Source: Stieleria bergensis
GTDB taxonomy: Bacteria; Planctomycetota; Planctomycetia; Pirellulales; Pirellulaceae
DNA: 64,000 bases
Direction: 5' to 3'
Assembly: GCA_007745635.1 (NCBI GenBank)
Contig: CP036272.1
Span: 4,778,375 to 4,842,374, forward strand
A program made the translations under genes and the position numbers. Shown here piece after piece: positions 25,236-35,000 of the stretch (position 1 is the first letter of the stretch; each line of letters opens with the position of its first letter). A model generated the notes under the pieces. The model searched no databases. It had not been told where the DNA came from and saw only the letters and a program-made list of their open reading frames with translations.

Positions 25236-28200
25236 TCAGTTGCTCGCAGGCAATAACCCGCCAACACTTGGTACAGGCACTCGAATGCCCGTCCCGGAGA
25301 GTCGTCGCGTGCCCTTGATCTGATAGGCTTTGTTGGTCAGTTCAACGCTTGAGGCGACTTTGCCCGTCGGTGAATCAAAGTAGAACGTATGCGTTGCCAG
25401 CCCCTTTTGCTGGTCATAGCGACGATCAACGCGAACCGGCTGGACGGATTCATCACTGTCAACATCAACCTTGAATTCGTTGACGTTTACGTCATCACGA
25501 CCAAACACCTTCAACACAAACCGCTGACGATGAAGCAACTTGCCATCTTCGGTCTCCAAGGGCTCGTTGGCTGTTTTGTCTTGCCACAGCTGAATGCCTT
25601 CGCTGACGGTGACCGGTTTTGCCAGTTGTTCATCAACGGAATAACGCCATGATTCCGGAGCGGACTCAGGATCAACCGGCGGCGGCAATGGCTCGTCTTG
25701 TGGCGCCGAATTCGGGGGCAGCAGAGAAAACACATCGCCAAATGGTTCGGCCATGGACCACACTTTGACCTCTGCAGCGCTGCCTTGCTCTGGCCAAGCG
25801 GGTGCATGCAGATGCAGCAACGGCACGGGCTGCTGTGCGACAAATGCGCTGTCAACGTAGGTGTAAGGCTGTCCCACGGGACGCTCGTTATTATCCAATG
25901 GCTGGACTTCGATCCAAACACGTTTCGGCCGAAACGTAAACCGGAATTGCTGGGCCTTGGCATCTCGCTCGGTGCGTTCAACGGCATCGGCTTGTTGCCA
26001 AGAAATCGGCACCAAGACGTCTCCGGCGGCGTCACGCTGAGCCTGATGGATTCGAGTCAAGACAGTGGTTCGATTGCCATCCAGATCCACCAGCCAATCC
26101 TGTCCCGCAACGTTTTGATCGTACGGGAACGCAAAGACCTCGTCACCGCTGGCATTCAGATACAACTGCAACATCTCGCCGCCATCGAGCTCAATCCGTT
26201 CATCGGCTAGTCGCAACAGGTTCGAAGGCTGTGACTGATCCACGTAAGACTTGCCCAGATAGCGAACGTCAAACGGGCTGCGTGGGACATCAATGGGTGA
26301 CACTCGCAACATATTCCCCAGCACACCAGTCAAATCGGGAACGGCAGCATTGGTCGCCGAGCTGATTTGATATTCACCGGGCAACAGCAATTGCCGCAGC
26401 GCTTGATTGAGATCCGTTGCCTTTTGCAAGGCTTGAAAACGACCGCCGGTGGCTTGACTGAATTGATCGAACTCGGCAATCAGCTCTCGCAATTGCGCGT
26501 CACCGGTGGCTGCACGATTCATCTCCAGCCCCAGGATATGAACGGGAACCTGAGCCTGTTTCCAGACGTTCATTGCGTCCACCGCTGTCGTCTGTTGAAC
26601 ACCGGTGCTGCCGTCGGGAATGTATTGGTAATTGGCACCATCAGTGATCACGATCACATGGCAGTCTGATCGTTTGTCCGCCGCTGAAAATTGCTTCAAC
26701 GCCTCGGCGACGGACAAGTACAGCGGTGATTGCCCCCAGGGTTCCACTTTGGAAACCGTGGGAAGAATCGACTTCGCAAGCTCTAGGTTGTAGTCATTCA
26801 ATCGCAGGATCTGATCCACGTCCTGACTGGGAACAATGGCCGGATCCAAAACGCCACTGAATCCGGGACGGATCATCCGTTGACCGGGGTCCCTGACTGA
26901 CCAGCCAATGCGATGCCCAAACGCAAGCACGCCGACCCGAGTTTTCTGGCGCAGGGCGAGAGTGAACAACAGTTCCTCCAAAGCACTCTTGGCGATTTCC
27001 ATCTTGGTCGGTGGCGCCTGTGCTTCACTGCCTGCTGGGGGACCGCCTGCTGGAGCGTCTCCATTCGGTGCCTCCTCGGACATCATCCCGACAATCATTT
27101 CCTTCATGCTCTGCGAACAATCCAGCACAAAGACGACGGACAATTTGTCATGAGGCCCGGCCACCGAAACGTCACTGTAGGTGCGTCGATCGTAGTCCGA
27201 GACAATGGTGCGACCGCCCAGTACCTGAGGATCAATGATTAGCTGCGATTCATGTCCGCGATACATCCACAGCGTTGACACGGGCCCCGCCAGCGACGGC
27301 AGGTCGGAAGCCAACAACAGGTCCGCCGATACATCTTTGCTGGCGGCCGAAACCTGTTCACTAGGCAGCACCGAGACGAACGGCAACCGGCTTCGTCCAT
27401 CGAACAACATCATCGTTGCATCACCGCTGGACTGTTCGCTGGCCCCATCAGATTCCAACCACGTCCCACTAGCAGACATCTTCATCTGCGAGGCGATCGG
27501 ATCCTTGGGGTCCAACTGCACGACGGAATCCACCGCGGTCTGGACCAACTGATCCTGTCGCGAGGGGAGCTCTTGCAACGCCTGTTGTCGCTGCACAATT
27601 TCTTGCACCGAAGTCCCAGAGAATGAGTCCAGCAACGTTGCTGCGTTCAGGTAATCTCGGGACGCCAACAAGTAGAAGGGTTCCGACTGACCTGCTGCTC
27701 CCCAAAAATCGTCTTTCGCTCGATCGGCGTTCCAAATCAGGCTGGCCTGTAACTCACACATTAACTGTGTCCGCACGGGATCACGTTGGTAGCCGCTGGT
27801 GGTGATCGCAGCGGCGGTGCGAACACGTTTGATCATCGCATCGCCAAGCTCTTGCCGTCGTTCCAAACGATCCGCCTGGGCGATCATGGCCAACTGTTCA
27901 TTCACCTGTTGAATGTGTGTCAGCAGGGGATTGGTTGCCTGCTGACTCTCTGCGGGCTCATTCGCAACGCCCAGGATTTCAACCAGCAGTGCCTGTTCAA
28001 CTTGCACCCATTGTGAACGGTCGGGCCTTTGCGGAGTCGCATCGCCATCTTCCTGATCGATTGTTTCGCTGGCTTCAATCCGAGCTTGCAGACTGGGCAG
28101 AGCCTCACGCACGTCGCGACGTAGATTCCAACGCAACAAAGGGTGATCTAGCAAGGCTTGGAGTTCCCCGATGACCCGATTGTCATTGCCTTGGGAAAGC

Positions 28201-30293
28201 CTCAAGAACCGCATCGCCTGGGTTTCCAGGTCGCGTTGGCGTTTCTCGACACCAGGCTGCACCTGATTCGCCACTTGGTCGGCGATCGAGTCCACCGTCG
28301 CTTCGAACTGCTGCAACGATTCCACCTGTTTCAACGAGGGGCCGTTCAGCTGATCGCTAACAGCAAGCACCTGCTGCAATGATCCTTTCAGGACATCGGC
28401 TTCAATGGAAACTTGTTCGGTCGGACTCAAATACCGACGCGGATCAGTTTCCCATTGTGCATGGTACGGCAGTCCGGCCAGTCCCGCATCACACTGAGCC
28501 AATGACTCGACCAGCGAATCCAACGTCTCGCTTACGGTGCTCAGTTCCGCTTCATACTGACGGACTCGATCAACATCAATCGCCTGCCATTTCCAGATCG
28601 CGTCCTGAGTCTGCCGGCGTTTTGGATCGGTCAAGTCCAAGCCCGCGTTCGCCCAACGATGAAGGCGAAAAGGTGCGTGCCCAACGTCCGTTGACTTTGG
28701 CACCGACAAACGCTGGCTCTGCAAAGTCGCTTGGCTAAGACGAGCCATTGGACCGCCATCGGCAATCAGTGCCGGTGAATTGTATCGTTTCCACATACGC
28801 AACCAGTGGCCAACGGTGTACTGATCACTGGCTCGCTGAGTGAACTGCCCAACAGCGTTGGCCAGCGTCCCGGCGTCCGATGATGTCGCCAGCGAATCCA
28901 CTTGATCGACCAACTCATTCGCCGAACGATACGACTGAGTCCCTAAATACTGCGCTAGCGGCAGGCTATGAACATGCAACGTGTCCGGCAGTTCAATCGG
29001 CTCCTGGCCCAAAACCTGACTCTGCGAAACCAGTCCGGGCTGGGACAACAGGGCATCGTATCGACCTTCAATCAGATCAAACTGTTGTGTCGTCGCATCA
29101 ACGACTTGCTTTGCCAATCGCCGGTACGCCGTCCCGGCGCTGGTCAACTGTTCCAGCCAAATCAGCTGATGTTCAAGCGAGCGGAATGCGACCGGATCCT
29201 GCTGGTAAAGACGCCGTTGTCGCAACCGTTCCAATTGACTCCACAACTGATCTAAGGAGTCTGAATCAATCGACGGCGAATAGAGTTTGCTGACTTGGCG
29301 ATCGATCAAGTGCTTGCGCAAGGTTTCGTCATTCAGGCAACGAACCACCCGAAAATCACGTTCACTTCCTAACCAAACCGAATTCTGTTCTACACCTCGG
29401 GATTGTAGCGACCAGCGATTTAACTGGCTTCCGAGGAACGTCTGCAGCTCGCCGCGACTGACCCAACCGTTGCCGTCACCGCCGTTCTCAAACAGGTCAG
29501 CGGCTCCCGCCAGCCCCAGTTGCAAGTAGTGACCAAACGAAGTTCCATTGAGAGCATGCGAGACATGATTGGTTTGGCCCGTATCAGCGGACAAGACAAC
29601 CGAAACGTTGTCAGGCCACTGTGACGCTGCTTGCATGTCATTGACCAGCTGACTGACCTGCTTCGAAAATTGATTTTCCAATAATCCGATGTTCCAATTT
29701 CGGTCCATCCGATTGCAATCCAGCACCACCATGACCTTGCGGCTGGACGGCACCGACTGCAGTGTTTCGATCACGGATTTGACCGGCAGCCAAGTCTTGG
29801 AATCAATCGGCGAAGCCGCTGGCGGGACCAAAAACGCTTCCTGTCCCGGTTGAGCCACGCCATGCATCGAGATCCAAACGATCATGGCGGGCGGGTTTCT
29901 GGCCTGATCGAGCAGTTCGATTTGGCGCTGCAAGACTTGCAGAAAATCATCGGCACTGAAGATGGCATCATTCAGGCCGCTCAGGTCCACAGTCTCCCCA
30001 TGCAAGGTGTCAAAATTCGCCAGTTCTTCGGCCGTGTAAGCATTCGGTGGCAACGGCCACTGATACGGCGCCGCGCTCAGCACAACCACATTGGTCAACT
30101 TGGGTGCCAGCAACAACAACCACACCAGCCAGGCAAACAAACCCAACGCACTTATGGTTAGCAGTCCCCACAGTGATTTGCGAAAGCCCCAACTGATCAA
30201 CGCCAAGATCGTCTCAATGGCGCTGGACTCGCCACGCCAGAGATTGCGTTGCTTTGCTTGATTGGTTTTCGCTGTTGTTTTGGCAGTTGACAT
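25236..30293 (-). CDS. Membrane-anchored caspase-fold and vWA-domain protein
   Basis: A 1685-residue protein from the ATG at 30293 (a TTG start would add 17 residues). A transmembrane helix at about 42-62 is followed by a peptidase C14-like caspase fold with the dyad His144 (WISMHGVA) and Cys193 (VVLDCNRMD), and an EF-hand-like loop GGDGNGWVSRGEL. About 750 residues of helical, Gln-rich sequence lead to a von Willebrand A domain whose metal site is D1058-C-S-Q-S1062 (VFVLDCSQSMKEM), preceded by YSDVSVAG. The C-terminal part has beta-rich Ig-like regions. The active dyad suggests a working protease whose extracytoplasmic side senses or binds partners through vWA. It is the last gene of a minus-strand set with the lipoprotein and the second caspase-fold protein. 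Confidence 0.8.
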   Translation of the reverse strand: MSTAKTTAKTNQAKQRNLWRGESSAIETILALISWGFRKSLWGLLTISALGLFAWLVWLLLLAPKLTNVVVLSAAPYQWPLPPNAYTAEELANFDTLHGETVDLSGLNDAIFSADDFLQVLQRQIELLDQARNPPAMIVWISMHGVAQPGQEAFLVPPAASPIDSKTWLPVKSVIETLQSVPSSRKVMVVLDCNRMDRNWNIGLLENQFSKQVSQLVNDMQAASQWPDNVSVVLSADTGQTNHVSHALNGTSFGHYLQLGLAGAADLFENGGDGNGWVSRGELQTFLGSQLNRWSLQSRGVEQNSVWLGSERDFRVVRCLNDETLRKHLIDRQVSKLYSPSIDSDSLDQLWSQLERLRQRRLYQQDPVAFRSLEHQLIWLEQLTSAGTAYRRLAKQVVDATTQQFDLIEGRYDALLSQPGLVSQSQVLGQEPIELPDTLHVHSLPLAQYLGTQSYRSANELVDQVDSLATSSDAGTLANAVGQFTQRASDQYTVGHWLRMWKRYNSPALIADGGPMARLSQATLQSQRLSVPKSTDVGHAPFRLHRWANAGLDLTDPKRRQTQDAIWKWQAIDVDRVRQYEAELSTVSETLDSLVESLAQCDAGLAGLPYHAQWETDPRRYLSPTEQVSIEADVLKGSLQQVLAVSDQLNGPSLKQVESLQQFEATVDSIADQVANQVQPGVEKRQRDLETQAMRFLRLSQGNDNRVIGELQALLDHPLLRWNLRRDVREALPSLQARIEASETIDQEDGDATPQRPDRSQWVQVEQALLVEILGVANEPAESQQATNPLLTHIQQVNEQLAMIAQADRLERRQELGDAMIKRVRTAAAITTSGYQRDPVRTQLMCELQASLIWNADRAKDDFWGAAGQSEPFYLLASRDYLNAATLLDSFSGTSVQEIVQRQQALQELPSRQDQLVQTAVDSVVQLDPKDPIASQMKMSASGTWLESDGASEQSSGDATMMLFDGRSRLPFVSVLPSEQVSAASKDVSADLLLASDLPSLAGPVSTLWMYRGHESQLIIDPQVLGGRTIVSDYDRRTYSDVSVAGPHDKLSVVFVLDCSQSMKEMIVGMMSEEAPNGDAPAGGPPAGSEAQAPPTKMEIAKSALEELLFTLALRQKTRVGVLAFGHRIGWSVRDPGQRMIRPGFSGVLDPAIVPSQDVDQILRLNDYNLELAKSILPTVSKVEPWGQSPLYLSVAEALKQFSAADKRSDCHVIVITDGANYQYIPDGSTGVQQTTAVDAMNVWKQAQVPVHILGLEMNRAATGDAQLRELIAEFDQFSQATGGRFQALQKATDLNQALRQLLLPGEYQISSATNAAVPDLTGVLGNMLRVSPIDVPRSPFDVRYLGKSYVDQSQPSNLLRLADERIELDGGEMLQLYLNASGDEVFAFPYDQNVAGQDWLVDLDGNRTTVLTRIHQAQRDAAGDVLVPISWQQADAVERTERDAKAQQFRFTFRPKRVWIEVQPLDNNERPVGQPYTYVDSAFVAQQPVPLLHLHAPAWPEQGSAAEVKVWSMAEPFGDVFSLLPPNSAPQDEPLPPPVDPESAPESWRYSVDEQLAKPVTVSEGIQLWQDKTANEPLETEDGKLLHRQRFVLKVFGRDDVNVNEFKVDVDSDESVQPVRVDRRYDQQKGLATHTFYFDSPTGKVASSVELTNKAYQIKGTRRLSGTGIRVPVPSVGGLLPASN

Positions 30294-30395
30294 TGTGCTG
30301 TCGGTGATCGAGATGACTGCGTGGGAGACCTTGCCCGAAATCAAGTGAATTCCGACGACGTCACGTCATCCACTTGCTGGAAACGTTGCTGACGG

Positions 30396-31643
30396 CTAGG
30401 GAAGCACGGGCAAGGGGATCTCTGCCTCAGTGGCAGCGGGGACGACGGCGTTTTCTTCGTTGATTTTGGGTAAGACAAACCCAATCGTTTTGACCTGGCC
30501 GGCGGGCATCGTTGGAACACCAAAACCAGACGCGCGGCGAACGGCCGCTCTGTCAGTGGTCAAGGCACTGGCTTGACTCAATTCGCTTGGGGTTTGCCCC
30601 GCCACACTGGCGTTGGCGAACGGCAAACTAACCTCGTCGACGGGAGCCTGCTGGGCAGCGGATTGTCGGACCATTTGCCCAACGGTTAATCCTGCTTGAT
30701 CGGCAACCGATCCTAGCGTCCCACTTTCTGTGGCAGAGTCCGCCGATGATGGACTCTCGAACGGTCCCGGTCCAAGCAACGCACTCATGTTGAAGGGAAT
30801 CTGCGTTTCCGCCAATTCACTCGGTGCGTCGCCATACAGAGCGTTAATCGAGAACGGCTCGTCCAGCGATCCGTCCACTGCAACCGTTGGCACCGGGTCT
30901 GGTCCACCGCCAGGACCTTCCAGTGGTCCCCTTTGCGGATCCAGTGGAGGCACTCCGCCGCACTGGCAGATGACCAGCCGTGCATTGCGTCGAACGCGTG
31001 CGGAAGATTCCACGAAACAACCTGAGTCGTCTCGCTCATAGGCGAGGTCATACAATTTCTTGAGCAGTTTGGGACTACAGCAACTGTTCTCGCGGCAACA
31101 ATTGCACTTGCCGCCGGTCGAACCACGAAGCCCTTTGACGGTTTCGTAACGAATCACCTCTGCGCAGTCATCCAGCGCCGCATGCAAGGCTGCTTCGGTG
31201 TCTGGAAAACACTCGCCACATCCTTTACTGGCCAAGTACTTGATCGCTTTCGCCTTTTGTGCCGCTTGGTCTTCTTCAGCTTTGGCAGCGGCTGCCGCCT
31301 GGACCGCGGGGCTAGCATCGGGTCCGCTGTTTGCCGGGTCGGTGAGGGCCAGCACAGGTGGCTTGGCCTCTAGCCCTGGGAAATACGTTCCCAAACGATT
31401 GCGAAGGCGATCCGCAAGCGTGCACACTCCGCCAAGCGCTTTATCCAGTCCCAAAAACTGAGGCAAGGTTATCGACGGAGCAGCTGGAGCCGCGACAGCG
31501 ACAATCGTCGTCGCCCCCGCCGCAGCGCTAGTGGGCGCAGCGGGTGCCGCGGGAGTCTTGGGGACGGAAGCACACCCTGCAAACAACAACAGCAAAGTTG
31601 CTGGCATCCAGCATGCTGCGATGGTTGAGCGAGACGTGTTCAT
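30396..31643 (-). CDS. Cys-rich lipoprotein
   Basis: A 415-residue protein with a lipoprotein signal: hydrophobic stretch and lipobox LLFAGC with Cys24 as the lipidated residue. Residues 30-60 are Ala/Pro-rich linker. The region 130-240 has many cysteines (CGECFPD, CNCCRENSCC, CQCGG), suggesting disulphides or a metal site, within a HEAT-like helical context. The C-terminal 170 residues are Pro/Ser/Glu-rich. No enzyme motif. Located between two caspase-fold giants on the same strand, 103 bp before the vWA one, it is probably part of the same envelope complex. Confidence 0.7.
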   Translation of the reverse strand: MNTSRSTIAACWMPATLLLLFAGCASVPKTPAAPAAPTSAAAGATTIVAVAAPAAPSITLPQFLGLDKALGGVCTLADRLRNRLGTYFPGLEAKPPVLALTDPANSGPDASPAVQAAAAAKAEEDQAAQKAKAIKYLASKGCGECFPDTEAALHAALDDCAEVIRYETVKGLRGSTGGKCNCCRENSCCSPKLLKKLYDLAYERDDSGCFVESSARVRRNARLVICQCGGVPPLDPQRGPLEGPGGGPDPVPTVAVDGSLDEPFSINALYGDAPSELAETQIPFNMSALLGPGPFESPSSADSATESGTLGSVADQAGLTVGQMVRQSAAQQAPVDEVSLPFANASVAGQTPSELSQASALTTDRAAVRRASGFGVPTMPAGQVKTIGFVLPKINEENAVVPAATEAEIPLPVLP

Positions 31644-32056
31644 TCGAAGGCCTTGAAACTTCATGGCTAATTAAGTTTGGGGCAAGTTGTTTGCGTGACT
31701 CTGATTATCAATGTGCCATTGGATGCCGCGCAGCACTCAGACGGTGGTTCTGGCGCGAGGGCAATCCGTGTTCTTCGTATCGGTCATTCCAATCGTACCT
31801 CTTAAATAAACTGCGGAAACTGTAATGGTTATCCGTCATATTCCGGCATGACAGACCGAAGAGCACTTAGAAAGCAGGCCGTGAAACGCGTGAAACTCAT
31901 TCCCCAACCAGCAAAGGGAACAGAGGCAAACCCAGCTGACAGCAAACCCAGCTGACAGCAGCGTTGCCTGATCACGCATCTGTGGCGATCAGATGCGGCA
32001 AAAGAGACAGGCCGTTGGCCCGATCAAAACACGAACACCAGTGACGGATGATTCGT
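31644..32056. other. Intergenic stretch between the lipoprotein and the second giant gene
   Basis: I see no gene here. It contains a short imperfect direct repeat (gcaaacccagctgaca twice, 31926-31957). It probably holds the promoter of the lipoprotein gene. Confidence 0.4.
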
Positions 32057-35000
32057 CTAAGGCAACACCACATCAGTGCGTTGCTGACGTTTCGGCCCGA
32101 CTTCAACAACCACCGGCAGTTCCGTGCGGTGGACCTTATTACGAACCACGCCGCGCGAGGCCAGCTTGTAGGCTCCGGGAGGCACGTCGTTCAAGGCAAA
32201 ATTGCCTTCGGGGCCTGACACAGCTCGAAAGACTTTCCCAGGTGCGGTTGGCTGCGCCGGGGGAACCGCTGGATCGGCCACTTCAACCAACAACAACTGA
32301 GCACCGGAGACCGTCTTTTCACGCAATAAGACTTTGCCGATCAACGTCACCGTCTGACCTTCAACAAGCTGCTCTTGCTGCTCCAGAGAGACCACTTCGA
32401 TCTCGACGCCAATGGGATCACTTTCGTTGCCAACCGCATCGATGCCTTTGACCAACAGACGCTTGGTACCAGACTTTGCACCAACGGGCACGCTCAGTGA
32501 CCAACGACGACCTTGGATCTGCGACGCAGAGAACGTCGGTCCCGCTTCGGGAAATTCGCCGCTGCCATCGACGTCAAACGCTGCAATGACTTCTGTCACC
32601 GATGCAGCTTCGTCCCAGGCCCAAACTTCGAAGTCAAGCTCTTGATTGACACCGGCAAAGCTCAGACCATCGGTGCGATTGACTGGCCCGACGATCGGCG
32701 CGGCGGTATCAATCATGACAGTTGCATTTGGGAACGCCTTGGAAACTCCGTTCACTGTCAACCGCGATGTCACGTCGACTTCCAAGTTCTCCAACCGCTT
32801 GGTGGTCAGTGAAACCGAGGCGTCGGCCACTTCAGTGTCCAACGTGATCGTCCCGTCTGGCTTGGCTTTTACAAAGCCAACTCGGACCTGGCGGTCTGAA
32901 TTCAGACGCACAATCGTCCCCGGGGCGGGCTGACCTGATTTTTCCAGATCCAAGCCAAGCTCGACTTCGTCAGCCTGCTGATCGAGTCCGCCAATGCGAT
33001 GCTCGAACGATCCGATCGGTGCATCGATCTTCAGGTTCAAATCGATTGCGTCTGCGGCTCCCATTAAACCAGACTTGATCGTCCGCCCTTTTGCGGCGCC
33101 ATCAATTTGGATGCTCATCAACGACTTGACTTCAGGCACATCGTTGCTGGGTTCATTGCAAGCCACATCATAGATGAACGCGCGAGGATAACCGTCGACG
33201 TTCAAGTGCACGCGGGCAACCTGCGGTGGTGGCGAAGGCATGTTGATGAACATGCTGGCCCGCTGAGGCGATCCAATCAACTGACCACGCATTTTGCCTT
33301 GTGCTCTGCCACCGAAATCATTGGCCAGTTCACAAGAGACTTCGACAGGCTTCCCCAGCGGAAGCTGCTTGACGTTGATCGGCTGAACGTCCACCCGAAT
33401 CCGCTGATTGATGACATCATAGCCAACACGCGGGCGGACAAATCGTCTTGGTCGCTGCACGGCAAACGTGATCGGCCGCAAGGTTGACTCGCCCGATTCC
33501 AGATCGGTTAACACGACCGCCATGCCGCTGGGCATTGCTGTCGATGGAGGCCGCTGGGCATTGCTGTCGCTGGGCTCGGCTTTGGCTGCGCTGGAATCCG
33601 CTTTAGCTGCGCTGGCATCCTTGGCAGGCTTCGGCGGCGTTTCCGCTTCCGCCAATTTGGCGAATGCCACTTGACCATCGCCACTGGCGACGACCTTGAA
33701 CTCCGTCAGCGGCTTGATGCCCAAGAACGCGTCGACGGGTTCGTCCCACATCTGTTGGCTAATCGGACCGCTAAGTGGATAACAGGCGACCTTGATGTTT
33801 TTCTCGATTCCCGACCGGTTGGTCACACCAAGCTTAAAATCAGCAACACGGTTGGGATAGGGTTTCCACGTCAGCCCCTGCCCGCCCGACATGGCTTGGC
33901 GTTGCCCTTGCACAGCAACCAATTCAGCGACCGGCATTTCAACGGGCAATCGTGAGCGATGAAGCAGCACAGTGGGCGCAGCAGACGACAACTCCAATGT
34001 GGACTGATCAAAGACATCAAAGATAAACGTACTGGATGCGGAAGCCCCGGGCTGGCGACGAACTTGCAACGGAATCTCAACGGTTTCTCCCGCAGGAATG
34101 TCCAACTGCGTCATGCGACGCGAACCGAACTGCGAAACTCCCGCTGTCCACGCGAACGTTGAATCCATCTGCAAACGCAACAACTGCTGCTGGTACTCAA
34201 CGGAAACACTGACAGTGCGAGACTGTTGTGATGGATTGTAAAGGCTGACGTCAACGACCTGATCGTCTTGATAGCGCAGATCAATTTTCCCGCTCACGGT
34301 GACCTTCAGCGGACTGGCCGTCGCAAACTTCGTTTCCACGGCGGTGTCGTTCGGATCCGCCAGTGGCAAGGCATGGAAGGCAAGCCATTGATTGGTGCGT
34401 CGCTGTTGCCATTGGCTGGTCGACGCCACTCGGGACCGAAGCAACAGCGAATCCACATCAAGCTCTGACAATTGAAACGCGTCGCGAGGATCCAGCATGC
34501 CCAGCAGCCTCGTCGCTGCCACACGATCAGCCTCTGAAGTCGCCAGCAGGGACAGCTCGATGCCGGGGATCATGGCACTGTAGAACTGTCCCACAGCGCG
34601 TTCAAAGCCTGCCATGATTTGCGTGATCTCACGACGCCCGGCCTCTTTGTCAGACGTTTTCCTGGCTTCGTGAAACCGCTGCAACGCCTGCTCAGCATCC
34701 TTGATTGCAATCACCACCGGTGATTCATCGGATTGCTGGACGTGATACGGCATCCCCAATTTCATCCAGGCGGCAATCAATTCGGCGCGTTGTTGCCAGC
34801 GTTGCAACTCATCGGCTGCTCCAGGCTGAAGCTCAGTGCTCGCCTGCAGGTGTTTCAGTGAGCCGTCCTGCGGTGAAACATTCGCCAATTGAAAGGCTGA
34901 CGCCAGCTGGTGCGACCGAGTTGGCATCTCCATCCGCACCCGCGTTCGATCAACGCCATCGCCAACCGGCGATGCCAACAGTGTCAGCGCGTTGGTGGTA

